Positions 17,149-28,087 of a DNA stretch of 49,645 bases are shown here, piece after piece (positions within the stretch are counted from its first letter, which is position 1; every line of letters starts with the position of its first letter). The stretch is from Rubrivivax sp. (GTDB lineage: Bacteria; Pseudomonadota; Gammaproteobacteria; Burkholderiales; Burkholderiaceae_C). The position numbers and the translations under genes are program-made. The DNA lies in NCBI GenBank assembly GCA_004210455.1, contig SEFA01000044.1, forward strand, positions 1 through 49,645, written 5' to 3'. A model generated the notes under the pieces. It was not told the origin of the DNA. It did no database searches and saw nothing but the letters and a program-made list of their open reading frames with translations.

Positions 17149-18333
17149 ATGCCCATCAACCTCTTCCGCCGATCGCATCTGCCCGCCTTCCTGACGGGCG
17201 GCCCACTGCCGTCGCAGGCCCCGAAGGACGCCCAGGTCCGCGACTGGGCCCGCCAGGTCAAGCTGCCGGACAAGGCCGTGGAACTCGTCGCGCGCGTGAT
17301 GGAGAAGGAACTCGTACGCCGCACCGGCACGCTGGACTTCTCCGCCGGGGAGACCAACGTGCTGGACAGGCTGCCGCCCACCCTGCTGGCGCGATTGGCC
17401 GACTACACCCGCTCCCTGCTGCTGCCCGACGATTGTCCCCTGAGGCTCGCGGACCGGCTGATACGCCACCTTCCCTGGCTGACGAAGGTGTCTCCGGACA
17501 TTTTCATGCCGCTGCTGCGCCCCCCCAAGACCCCAGATGCGGGCGGGGGGGCTCGCACCGCGCGGCCTCGCGCGGGGAACGACGCCGCGTCACCGCCTGC
17601 CACCGTATCCGCCGTATCCGCCGCCTTGTCCGCCGCCTCCTCCGTGTCCACCGCGCCCTCCGCCGACGAGGCGATCTACGACGTGCCGCCGCGTCGCGTG
17701 GATGACGGCGCCTACAAGACGCTTCCCCGGCGCGACCGCCGGATCGCCCTGCCGGAGACGACGGAGGCAGCGCCGCTGGCGACGGAGAGGCCGCGGAGTC
17801 CGCCGCCCAAGCAAGGACGTCCGGTCGCGGCTGGCGCCGAGTCGACCGAGGTCAGCGACTACGTCGTCCTGAGATCGCGCCCGACACGCACGCATCAGAC
17901 CCACGACGCATCGCGTCAACGTGCGGCCCTCGAAGAGGGACTGCGAGCCCTCCCGCTCGCGAGGGTGAAGGCGCTGGCTCGCGCCATCGCCGTGCTGAAG
18001 CCGGCGGCGGTGTGGGCCTCCCAGTCCCGCGAGAAAGCGGCCGAGCCGGCGTTCTGGCCGATGTCGCCGGATGACGCGAACACGGTCTCCGCGTCCTTGG
18101 CCGGTCTGTCGCCGACCGAGTGGACGATGCCCGAGCTGCAACGTCCCCTGCTGGTCTCGCAGCGTCTGCTGGCCCAACGCCGACCCGGCAAGGTCCTGCC
18201 CCTCGGCATCGACGATATCGTCTGTCTGACGCAGGCGATGAGGACGGCGCAGCAGCTGGCCGCGGGGACGCTGGGCACCGCCCCCGATCTGCCGCCGCCG
18301 CGCAGGGGCCGTTCGCCGGGCGCGGGCCGCTGA
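17149..18333 (+). CDS. Unknown protein, tandem paralogue 2, with tyrosine motifs in a disordered linker
   Basis: Not recognised. 394 residues, organised like its upstream paralogue: an N-terminal helical block (about 25-125), a long Pro/Ala/Ser/Arg-rich linker (about 126-255) and a C-terminal helical block (about 256-372). The linker contains EAIYDVP with Y177, GAYKTLP with Y189 and SDYVVL with Y238, which resemble phosphotyrosine/SH2-binding and EPIYA-like sites. There is no N-terminal signal peptide and no membrane segment. It is convergent with the thioesterase gene 13 bases away. It could be a secreted effector-like protein, but no type III promoter box or secretion gene is visible, so function remains open. 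Paralogy and codon pattern support the frame. Confidence 0.65.
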   Translation: MPINLFRRSHLPAFLTGGPLPSQAPKDAQVRDWARQVKLPDKAVELVARVMEKELVRRTGTLDFSAGETNVLDRLPPTLLARLADYTRSLLLPDDCPLRLADRLIRHLPWLTKVSPDIFMPLLRPPKTPDAGGGARTARPRAGNDAASPPATVSAVSAALSAASSVSTAPSADEAIYDVPPRRVDDGAYKTLPRRDRRIALPETTEAAPLATERPRSPPPKQGRPVAAGAESTEVSDYVVLRSRPTRTHQTHDASRQRAALEEGLRALPLARVKALARAIAVLKPAAVWASQSREKAAEPAFWPMSPDDANTVSASLAGLSPTEWTMPELQRPLLVSQRLLAQRRPGKVLPLGIDDIVCLTQAMRTAQQLAAGTLGTAPDLPPPRRGRSPGAGR

Positions 18334-18346
18334 GCGGCGGCCGTCC

Positions 18347-18799
18347 TCAGTCCCCGGCGCGCTGCAGCGCCTTGAGGCTGCGGCCCTTCCCGGGCAGCGC
18401 CTTCAGGTACTTGAAGGTCCCGGTGGCGTGGGCGCAGAGCTTGCCGTCCTCGCCGTAGACCGAGCCGTCGCAGAAGGCCATCGTCGTCGAGCGGTGCAGC
18501 AGCCGGCCGACGGCGCGCAGCGCGCCCTCGCCGGGGCGCATGAAGCTGGTCTTCATCTCCACCGTGACGACGCCGGGCCCGAAGTCCGGCAGGTCGCGGT
18601 GCACGCTGCGCGCCGCATGGGCCATCGCCACGTCCAGCAGCGTCATCAGCACGCCGCCGTGCGCCACTTCCCACGAGTTCAGGTGCAGCTCGCGGATGTC
18701 GACCCGCAGCTCGGCCTCGCCCTCGTCGATGCGGGTCAGCTCGAAGCCCAGTTGCTGGACGAAGGGGATGTGGACGGGGAACTTCAGCGGCTCGGACAT
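18347..18799 (-). CDS. PaaI-type hotdog-fold acyl-CoA thioesterase
   Basis: A 150-residue hotdog thioesterase. The segment NSWEVAHGGVLMTLLDVAMAHAA matches the PaaI signature, with the HGG turn and the catalytic Asp on the hotdog helix. GPGVVTVEMKTSFMRP and RSTTMAFCDG follow in the expected strands. It hydrolyses acyl-CoA esters, releasing CoA. It is the last gene of the minus-strand beta-oxidation operon (24 bases after the SDR), where it could relieve CoA trapping by dead-end intermediates. Confidence 0.9.
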   Translation of the reverse strand: MSEPLKFPVHIPFVQQLGFELTRIDEGEAELRVDIRELHLNSWEVAHGGVLMTLLDVAMAHAARSVHRDLPDFGPGVVTVEMKTSFMRPGEGALRAVGRLLHRSTTMAFCDGSVYGEDGKLCAHATGTFKYLKALPGKGRSLKALQRAGD

Positions 18800-18823
18800 C
18801 GGAATGGGATAGCTAGGTGGCGA

Positions 18824-19615
<792 letters not shown>

Positions 19616-19635
19616 CGTCGTCTCCTTGATGTCGT

Positions 19636-21468
19636 TCAGAACCACTCGTCGCGCATCTCGCGCGTGAGCGCCTCGCGCCGCGCGACCACGCCCAGCCAGG
19701 CGTGGATCTTCGGCAGCTCATAGGCGAAGAAATAGCGCTGCGCGGCGCGCTTGCCGTGGGCGAAGTCGTCGTCCCGGCCGTCGAGCGCGAGCGCCACGTC
19801 CAGCCACACCCACGCCAGCACCGTGTGCCCGAAGGCCTGCAGATAGGGCGTCGCGTTGGCGAGCGCCGCCTCCGGCTCACCGGTGGACCAGGCCTTCTTC
19901 GTCGCACCGCCGACGGCGGCCAGCGCCGCGCCGAGCTCGTTCGCCGCTTCGGCAAGACCCGGCACCTGACCGGCGCGCTGCGCCGTGTCGCTGATGCGCG
20001 CGGCCAGCGCCATCAGCGCCTGTCCGCCGTCCATCACGACCTTGCGACCCAGCAGGTCCAGCGCCTGGATGCCGTGCGTGCCCTCGTGGATCATGTTCAG
20101 GCGGTTGTCGCGCCAGTACTGCTCCACCGGGAAATCGCGCGTGTAGCCGTAGCCGCCCAGCACCTGGATGGCGAGCGAGTTCGCCTCCAGGCACCACTCG
20201 CTGGGCCAGCTCTTGGCGATGGGGATGAGCACCTCCAGCAGCCGCTTCGCCGCAGCCACTTCGTCTTCGGACCCGGTGTGCTGCTCGTCGACCAGACGAG
20301 CGCAGAACAGCTCCAGCGCGAGTCCGCCTTCGACATAGCTCTTCTGCGCCAACAGCATGCGCTTGACGTCAGCGTGCTCGATGATCAGCGCCTGCGGACG
20401 CGCCGCGTCCTTGACACCGGCGGTCGTGACCGGGCGGCCTTGCGGACGCTGGCGCGCGTACTCGAGGCTCGCCTCGTAGCCCGCGTAGCCGAGCATCACC
20501 GCGCCGAGGCCGACGCCGATGCGGGCCTCGTTCATCATGTGGAACATCTGTCGCAGGCCGTCGCCGGGCCGGCCGACGAGGTAACCGATCGCGCCTTTCT
20601 TCCCGCGCGGCGTCTGACGCCCTTCGCCGAAGTTGAGCAGGCAATTGGTCGTGCCGCGATAACCGAGCTTGTGGTTCAGGCCCGCGAGCGCCACGTCGTT
20701 GCGTTCGCCGGTGAGCTGCCCGTCCGTGCCGACCAGGTGCTTGGGCACGATGAACAGCGAGATGCCCTTCGTGCCCGGCAGCGGCTTCCCATCCGGACCG
20801 GGGATCTTCGCCAGCACGAGGTGGACGATGTTCTCGGTGATCTCGTGCTCGCCGCCCGAGATCCACATCTTGTTCCCGGTGAGCCGGTAGCGCGGGCCGA
20901 GCGGGTCGGTCTCGAAGTCGGCGCCGTCGCCGCCCGCATCAGGGTCGGCCCGCGTGGCCACGTCGGACAGCGACGACCCCGCCTGTGGCTCCGACAGGCA
21001 CATCGTGCCGAACCAGCGCCCGGACAGCTCGTTCATCGCGAAGACCTCGCGCTGCAAGTCCGTGCCGTACGCCATCAGGAGATTGGCATTGCCGTTGGTC
21101 AGCATCGCGTAGCCGCCCAGGGCCACGCTGGCCTTGCTGAAGAAGCAGTTGGCGGCCATCTCGACCACGCAGGGCAATTGCATGCCGCCGTGCTCGTAAT
21201 CCTGCGCGGCGGCCAGCATGCCGGAGCCGACGTAGGCGGCGAGCGCCTCGTGCGTCGCCTTCGGCAGATGAACGCGTTCGCCGTCGAAGCGCGGCTCCTC
21301 GGTGTCGGCCAGGCGATTGAACGGCGCGAACTTCTCGCGGGCGATCTTCTCGCAGGTGTCGAGCACCGCGTCGAAGGTCTCCCGCGAGTGCTCCGAAAAG
21401 CGCTCGCGCCGGCCGAGGTCCTGCACCTTCAGCCAGTCGTAGAGGAAAAATTCCAGCGTCTGGCGCAT
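19636..21468 (-). CDS. Acyl-CoA dehydrogenase with C-terminal extension (DmdC/long-type family)
   Basis: FAD-dependent acyl-CoA dehydrogenase of 610 residues, the size of the 3-methylthiopropionyl-CoA dehydrogenase (DmdC)-like group rather than the 380-residue short type. Visible motifs are MCLSEPQAGSSLSDV (FAD and substrate contact), YRLTGNKMWISGGEHE, and the ADH C-terminal HEGTHGIQALDLLGRK with the expected catalytic Glu. An extra C-terminal helical domain follows. It introduces the 2,3 double bond in the first step of beta-oxidation. It lies 27 bases after the thiolase. DmdC activity itself is not implied; the family acts on diverse acyl-CoAs. Confidence 0.93.
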   Translation of the reverse strand: MRQTLEFFLYDWLKVQDLGRRERFSEHSRETFDAVLDTCEKIAREKFAPFNRLADTEEPRFDGERVHLPKATHEALAAYVGSGMLAAAQDYEHGGMQLPCVVEMAANCFFSKASVALGGYAMLTNGNANLLMAYGTDLQREVFAMNELSGRWFGTMCLSEPQAGSSLSDVATRADPDAGGDGADFETDPLGPRYRLTGNKMWISGGEHEITENIVHLVLAKIPGPDGKPLPGTKGISLFIVPKHLVGTDGQLTGERNDVALAGLNHKLGYRGTTNCLLNFGEGRQTPRGKKGAIGYLVGRPGDGLRQMFHMMNEARIGVGLGAVMLGYAGYEASLEYARQRPQGRPVTTAGVKDAARPQALIIEHADVKRMLLAQKSYVEGGLALELFCARLVDEQHTGSEDEVAAAKRLLEVLIPIAKSWPSEWCLEANSLAIQVLGGYGYTRDFPVEQYWRDNRLNMIHEGTHGIQALDLLGRKVVMDGGQALMALAARISDTAQRAGQVPGLAEAANELGAALAAVGGATKKAWSTGEPEAALANATPYLQAFGHTVLAWVWLDVALALDGRDDDFAHGKRAAQRYFFAYELPKIHAWLGVVARREALTREMRDEWF

Positions 21469-21495
21469 GCGGACCTCGGCGGTGACGTTGAACGA

Positions 21496-22671
21496 TCAGA
21501 GGACTTCGAACACACCCGCGGCGCCCATGCCGCCGCCGATGCACATGGTCACGCACACGTGCTTGGCGCCGCGGCGCTTGCCTTCGATCAGCGCATGGCC
21601 GGTCAGGCGCTGGCCCGACACGCCGTACGGGTGGCCCAGCGCGATCGCGCCGCCGTTGACGTTCAACTTTTCCATCGGGATGCCGAGCTTGTCCGCGCAG
21701 TACAGCACCTGCACCGCGAAGGCCTCGTTGAGTTCCCACAGGTCGATGTCCGAGACCTTCAGTCCCAGGCGCTTGAGCACCTTGGGCACGGCGAACACGG
21801 GCCCGATGCCCATCTCGTCGGGCTCGCAGCCGGCCACGGCGAAGCCGAGGAAACGGCCCAGCGGCTTGAGGCCCTTCTTCTCGGCATAGAACTCGCTGAC
21901 GATCGCGCAGGCGCCGGCGCCGTCGCTGAACTGGCTGGCGTTGCCGGCCGTCACCACGCCGCCGGGCGTCGCCGTGCGGATGTCCTTGATGCTCTCGTAG
22001 GTGGTGCCCACGCGCAGGCCTTCGTCGACGCTCACGGTGACCTCGCGGGTCATCATGCCGCGCACCTTGTCGGCGACGCCGGCCATCACGGTGATGGGGA
22101 CGATCTCGGCATTGAACAGGCCTTCGGCCTGCGCGGCGCAGGCGCGCTGCTGGCTGGCCGCGCCGTAGCGGTCCATGCGCTCCTTGGGGATCTTGTAGCG
22201 CTGGGCGACGTTCTCGGCCGTCTGCAGCATGGACCAGTAGATCTCGGGCTTGTGCGCCGACAGCCAGCTCTCATGGATCATGTGGCGGTTGGCCTCGTTC
22301 TGGACGCAGGAGATGCTCTCCACGCCGCCCGCGACGAACACGTCCGCCTCGCCCGCGATGATGCGCTGCGCCGCCGTCGCGATGGTCTGCAGCCCGCTGG
22401 AGCAGAACCGGTTGATGGTCTGCCCGGCGACGCTCACCGGCAGCCCGGCGCGCAGCGCGATCTGGCGCGCGATGTTGCTGCCGGTCGCGCCCTCGGGCGT
22501 GGCGCAGCCCATGAGGACGTCCTCGACTTCGCCGCCCTCGATGCCGGCGCGTTCCAGCGATGCGCGCACCACGTGGCCGCCCAGCGTGGCGCCGTGGGTC
22601 ATGTTGAACGACCCCTTCCAGCTCTTGGCGAGCGGGGTGCGGGCCGTGGAAACGATCAATGCCTTGCTCAT
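21496..22671 (-). CDS. Acetyl-CoA C-acyltransferase (thiolase)
   Basis: Thiolase of 391 residues that cleaves 3-ketoacyl-CoA with CoA. The acylated nucleophile is C90 in [23 protein letters not shown] supplies the catalytic His, and [17 protein letters not shown] carries the second Cys and the C-terminal signature. An AGGAG ribosome-binding site precedes the ATG. It sits 28 bases after the FadB-like gene, the standard partner for the last step of the cycle. Confidence 0.95.
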   Translation of the reverse strand: MSKALIVSTARTPLAKSWKGSFNMTHGATLGGHVVRASLERAGIEGGEVEDVLMGCATPEGATGSNIARQIALRAGLPVSVAGQTINRFCSSGLQTIATAAQRIIAGEADVFVAGGVESISCVQNEANRHMIHESWLSAHKPEIYWSMLQTAENVAQRYKIPKERMDRYGAASQQRACAAQAEGLFNAEIVPITVMAGVADKVRGMMTREVTVSVDEGLRVGTTYESIKDIRTATPGGVVTAGNASQFSDGAGACAIVSEFYAEKKGLKPLGRFLGFAVAGCEPDEMGIGPVFAVPKVLKRLGLKVSDIDLWELNEAFAVQVLYCADKLGIPMEKLNVNGGAIALGHPYGVSGQRLTGHALIEGKRRGAKHVCVTMCIGGGMGAAGVFEVL

Positions 22672-22699
22672 TCTTTTCTCCTGATGCGGTCCGCGGGGG

Positions 22700-24796
<2,097 letters not shown>

Positions 24797-24866
24797 GCTT
24801 GTTCCTTCCGATGCTGAAGAGTCGCCTCGCCGCGGTCGCGTGTCTCCCGGAGGCCGCCGGCGAAAA

Positions 24867-24878
24867 GAACGATCGTTC
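24867..24878. promoter_or_regulatory. Palindromic operator-like site upstream of the beta-oxidation operon
   Basis: GAACGATCGTTC is a perfect 12-bp palindrome, preceded by A-rich AAAA and placed 71 bases before the FadB-like start codon. TetR-family repressors of fatty-acid and acyl-CoA genes commonly bind palindromes of this kind. No TetR gene lies in the window, so assignment is inference. Confidence 0.5.
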
Positions 24879-25038
24879 GATTCTAGGCAGCGGCGAGGCG
24901 CGCGGATTGTCTCTGCTGTGACAGGGCGCTACGGGGGAAGTGCGGAGGGACGTGCGGAAGGAGGTGCGCGGGCGACGTCAGGCGTGCGACGTGCGCGTCG
25001 GCAGGGCGCGAGGGCCTCGGAACAAACTCAGGACGGAC

Positions 25039-25572
25039 TCAGAACGGCTTGTCCAGCTGCGTCGGCAGGAAGCCGCGCGAGTGGGCGTCCTCATCGTCGT
25101 CCTCGATCTCCGTGCGCGCGAAGCCGCCCTGGGCGGCGCGATCGCGCAGGTGGTCCTGACGTGCCAGCGCGGCATCGACGCTGGCGACCGTCGGCGCCGG
25201 CGCGGCGCGCGGCGTCTCCACCGGACGGAAGGCCGGCAGTGGCGTTGGCGCGCTGACCGGCGAGACCGAATCCAGCGGCAGCAGCGAGTCGGTGCTGCCG
25301 TGGCTCGAGTCCTGCGGCGCGGCGACCGCCAGCTTGCGACGCAGCCGCTCGACGGTCAGGCGCAGTTCGCCCAGCTCCATCTGCTGGCGTTCGATCTGGC
25401 GACGCGCCTGCGAGGTCTGTTCGTTGAGGAGCAGGCGCGAGGCCTCGATCCGATCGATCAACCGGCGCGCGCGCTTGAGCTTGGGCCACCACCAGCCGCT
25501 GGCGGCGACGCCGCCGACGGCCAGTCCGGCCACGGTTCCGAGGGCCACCATCCATGGCTGCACCGAATTCAT
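25039..25572 (-). CDS. Membrane-anchored coiled-coil protein, unknown function
   Basis: A 177-residue protein with one N-terminal membrane helix (about residues 7-28, GTVAGLAVGGVAAS), then a basic, Arg/Gln/Glu-rich amphipathic stretch (about 30-85) likely to form a coiled coil, and a Pro/Ser-rich C-terminal tail ending LPTQLDKPF. The layout resembles small single-pass inner-membrane proteins with a cytoplasmic coiled coil. The start at 25572 was chosen because the preceding in-frame codons look non-coding. I do not recognise the family. It stands alone between the beta-oxidation operon and an unknown gene. Confidence 0.65.
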   Translation of the reverse strand: MNSVQPWMVALGTVAGLAVGGVAASGWWWPKLKRARRLIDRIEASRLLLNEQTSQARRQIERQQMELGELRLTVERLRRKLAVAAPQDSSHGSTDSLLPLDSVSPVSAPTPLPAFRPVETPRAAPAPTVASVDAALARQDHLRDRAAQGGFARTEIEDDDEDAHSRGFLPTQLDKPF

Positions 25573-25713
25573 GGGGGGATCCCTGTTCTTGTTCCTGCCG
25601 GCCAATGTAGTCCGGCGTGCGCGCGAAGAGGAGCGTCGGTCCACCCGGATCAGGGGACGGCGCAACGCCGCGCGGGGACCATGAACGTGGGGGGTGGCGA
25701 TGTCGGGTTGGGC

Positions 25714-25758
25714 CGATTGGCGCCGGCGCGCCACTGTGGCATTCCCGCTTGCCAATCG
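25714..25758. repeat. Inverted repeat CGATTGGC/GCCAATCG
   Basis: Perfect 8-bp inverted arms at 25714-25721 and 25751-25758, 29 bases apart, end 12 bases before the ATG at 25771. It may be a leader hairpin or an operator, and it argues for a non-coding leader here rather than a start at 25681. Confidence 0.4.
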
Positions 25759-25770
25759 ACAGCGAAGCCC

Positions 25771-26547
25771 ATGCCCCTCCTCTCCCATGGTTCCAGCCTC
25801 ATCCCGAACATGACCGGCATACCCGGTACCGACGACCGGACGGCGGTCCCGTCACCGTCACCCTTGTCCGCGTCAGCACCGGAAGCAGTCGACTGGATGC
25901 GCAATGAACGGTGGTGCAGGAAGCTGAAGGCCTCGCAGTCCGGGAGACACTGCGGCAGCGCCCCGACCGGATTGAGTTCGAAGTCGGCGAGGGAGATGGC
26001 TCTCGCGCTGAAAGCATTGCCCTCAGGGGTGCTGCTTCCGAAGGATGTCGTGAAGCGTGACACCGCGTTGGCCCTCCTGGAGGCCGCGCCGAGAAGTCGG
26101 CTCTCCGGCCGCCGTCGACTCACCTTCGACCAGGCGACCGAGCTCACCAAGGCGATCCGCCTCGGCGATGCCTGCGTGTTGACGCAAGCCGCCGACGCGC
26201 TGATCGCCGCCGAGATCCGCGAGGGGTTTCCCACGCTCGCCATGTTCGCCTCCGATGCTCATGCGCTGAGCGCGCGGATGGCCGACGTTCTGGAGGAGGA
26301 CGAGCCGTTCCGCCGCACCAGATCGGCGATCGACACCGCATTCCAACGCGCGTATGGCGAGGCCTTCGACCGCGCACCCGATGATCCGGAAGTCGGAACG
26401 CAGCTGTTCCTGCGCAAGGAGGCCGCCTTGATCCGGGCCCGGGTCGAGCGGCTTGAGCATCACCTGCGACCCGCGCTGGCGCGATTGCGCAAAGCCGGTA
26501 TCGGCGACCCGCGGCCTCAGACCTCCAGCCACTCCTTGCGCACGTAG
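25771..26547 (+). CDS. Unknown protein, possibly related to the 16242-18333 pair
   Basis: Not recognised. 258 residues from ATG 25771 (ATG 25681 and 25810 are alternatives, none with a good ribosome-binding site). A Ser/Pro-rich N-terminus of about 55 residues precedes a helical region with LKALPSGVLLPKDVV and GRRRLTFDQATELTKAI. The last segment resembles in spacing the GK.L.LS.DQ...L..A pattern of the two unknown paralogues upstream; that link is weak. Codon use at the N-terminus is less GC-biased at third positions than in the neighbours. The 3' end overlaps the livF 3' end by 31 bases in convergent orientation. No signal peptide or membrane segment is seen. Confidence 0.5.
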   Translation: MPLLSHGSSLIPNMTGIPGTDDRTAVPSPSPLSASAPEAVDWMRNERWCRKLKASQSGRHCGSAPTGLSSKSAREMALALKALPSGVLLPKDVVKRDTALALLEAAPRSRLSGRRRLTFDQATELTKAIRLGDACVLTQAADALIAAEIREGFPTLAMFASDAHALSARMADVLEEDEPFRRTRSAIDTAFQRAYGEAFDRAPDDPEVGTQLFLRKEAALIRARVERLEHHLRPALARLRKAGIGDPRPQTSSHSLRT

Positions 26548-27299
26548 GCATTGGCGCGCAGGTCCGCAGGCGTGCCCTCGAACACGATGCGGCCGTGACC
26601 CATCACGTAGCAGCGCTCGGAGATCTCCAGCGCGATCGCCAGCTTCTGCTCGACGAGCAGCACCGACACGCCGCGCCGCTTGAGCTCCTTGAGGTACTCG
26701 GCGACCAGCTCGACGATCTTGGGCGCCAGGCCCTCGGTCGGCTCGTCGATCATGATCAGGTCGGGATCGCCCATCAACGTGCGGCACAGCGTCAGCATCT
26801 GCTGCTCGCCGCCGGACAGCACGCCGGCCTCGGTGTGCTGGCGCTCCTTCAGGCGCGGGAACATCGCGTACATGTCGTCGAAGGCCCAGCGCGGCTTGGC
26901 GCCCTTGCGACCGCCCTTCTCTCCGAGCATCAGGTTCTGATGCACCGTCAGCTTCGGGAAGATATCCCGGTTCTCCGGCACGTAGCCGATGCCGCGATGT
27001 GCGATCTCGTAGGCCTTGCGGCCCAGCAGCTCGTCGCCGCCCCAGGCGATCGATCCGGTGCCGTCCACCTGGCCCATGATCGTCTTCACCGTCGTCGAGC
27101 GGCCCGAGCCGTTGCGGCCCAGCAGGCTGACGATCTCGCCCGGCCGCACATCCATCGACACGCCGTGCAGCACGTGGCTCTTGCCGTAGAAGGCGTGGAC
27201 GTTGTCGAGCCGCAGCGCACGCGTGCCCGCCACAGGTGTCGCCCCGGTCGACGCGGCGCGCATCGCGCCGATGTTGCTGTCATTCATCGCAACGCTCAT
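26517..27299 (-). CDS. livF: Liv-type ABC transporter ATP-binding protein LivF
   Basis: ATPase subunit of a branched-chain-amino-acid/amide-type importer, 260 residues. The Walker A loop reads GRNGSGRSTT with R67 in place of the invariant Lys. The signature LSGGEQ (161-166) and Walker B LIMIDEP with E186 are intact, and the H-loop position is Gln (LLVEQ) as usual for LivF. A 25-residue N-terminal extension precedes the domain. It is translationally coupled to livG by an ATGA overlap and is last in the livJHMGF operon. The Arg substitution was confirmed on the DNA (codon CGC, bases 27099-27101 on the complement). Confidence 0.93.
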   Translation of the reverse strand: MSVAMNDSNIGAMRAASTGATPVAGTRALRLDNVHAFYGKSHVLHGVSMDVRPGEIVSLLGRNGSGRSTTVKTIMGQVDGTGSIAWGGDELLGRKAYEIAHRGIGYVPENRDIFPKLTVHQNLMLGEKGGRKGAKPRWAFDDMYAMFPRLKERQHTEAGVLSGGEQQMLTLCRTLMGDPDLIMIDEPTEGLAPKIVELVAEYLKELKRRGVSVLLVEQKLAIALEISERCYVMGHGRIVFEGTPADLRANAYVRKEWLEV

Positions 27300-28087
27300 G
27301 CATGCGCTCCCGCGGACTGCGACTCGGCCAGCACCGAGCCGAGATAGGCCTCCTGCACGCGCGGGTTGGCACGCACCGCGTCGGGCGTGTCGAAGGCGAT
27401 CACCTCGCCGTAGACCAGCACCGCGATCTTGTCGGCCAGGCCGAAGACCACGCCCATGTCGTGTTCCACCGTCAGCAGCGTGCGGCCCTCGGTGACCTGG
27501 CGGATCAGCTGGATGAAGCGCTTCGTTTCGCTCTTGCTCATGCCCGCCGTCGGTTCGTCCAGCAGGATCACCTGCGCGCCGCCGGCGATGGTGATGCCGA
27601 TCTCCAGCACGCGCGCCTCGGCGTAGGTGAGGTTCACCGCCGGGACGTCGCGCTTCTTGTCGAGGTGCAGCATCTCCAGCAGTTCCTCGACGCGGTCGTT
27701 GACGTCGTCCATGCCGGCGAGGAACTTCCAGAACGCGTACTTGTGGCCCATGGACCAGAGCAGCGCGCAGCGGATGTTCTCGAACACCGACAGCCGCGTG
27801 AACAGGTTGGAGACCTGGAAGCTGCGCGACAGGCCGCGGCGGTTGATCTGGTAGGGCGGCAACTGGTCGATGCGCTCGCCGAAGAGCCGGATCTCGCCGC
27901 TGGTGGGCGCGAAGCGGCCGCTGATCAGGTTGAAGAGCGTCGACTTGCCGGCGCCGTTCGGGCCGATGATCGCGACGCGTTCGCCCGGCTTCACCGCCAG
28001 CTCCGCGCCGCGGATGATCTCGCTCTTGCCGAAGCTCTTGCGGACGGACTTCAGTTCCAAGGCATACGGGGCGTGGTGCGCGCTCAC
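27296..28087 (-). CDS. livG: Liv-type ABC transporter ATP-binding protein LivG
   Basis: ATPase subunit of 263 residues. The Walker A motif GPNGAGKST (K48) is canonical, Walker B is VILLDEPTAGMS with E178, and the H-loop is LTVEHD with H209. The signature motif reads LTYAEAR (153-159) instead of LSYGQQR, so the second Gly is Ala. It starts with GTG at 28087, overlapping the livM stop (GTGA), and is followed by livF with an ATGA overlap. It couples ATP hydrolysis to solute import through LivH/LivM. Confidence 0.93.
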   Translation of the reverse strand: MSAHHAPYALELKSVRKSFGKSEIIRGAELAVKPGERVAIIGPNGAGKSTLFNLISGRFAPTSGEIRLFGERIDQLPPYQINRRGLSRSFQVSNLFTRLSVFENIRCALLWSMGHKYAFWKFLAGMDDVNDRVEELLEMLHLDKKRDVPAVNLTYAEARVLEIGITIAGGAQVILLDEPTAGMSKSETKRFIQLIRQVTEGRTLLTVEHDMGVVFGLADKIAVLVYGEVIAFDTPDAVRANPRVQEAYLGSVLAESQSAGAHA

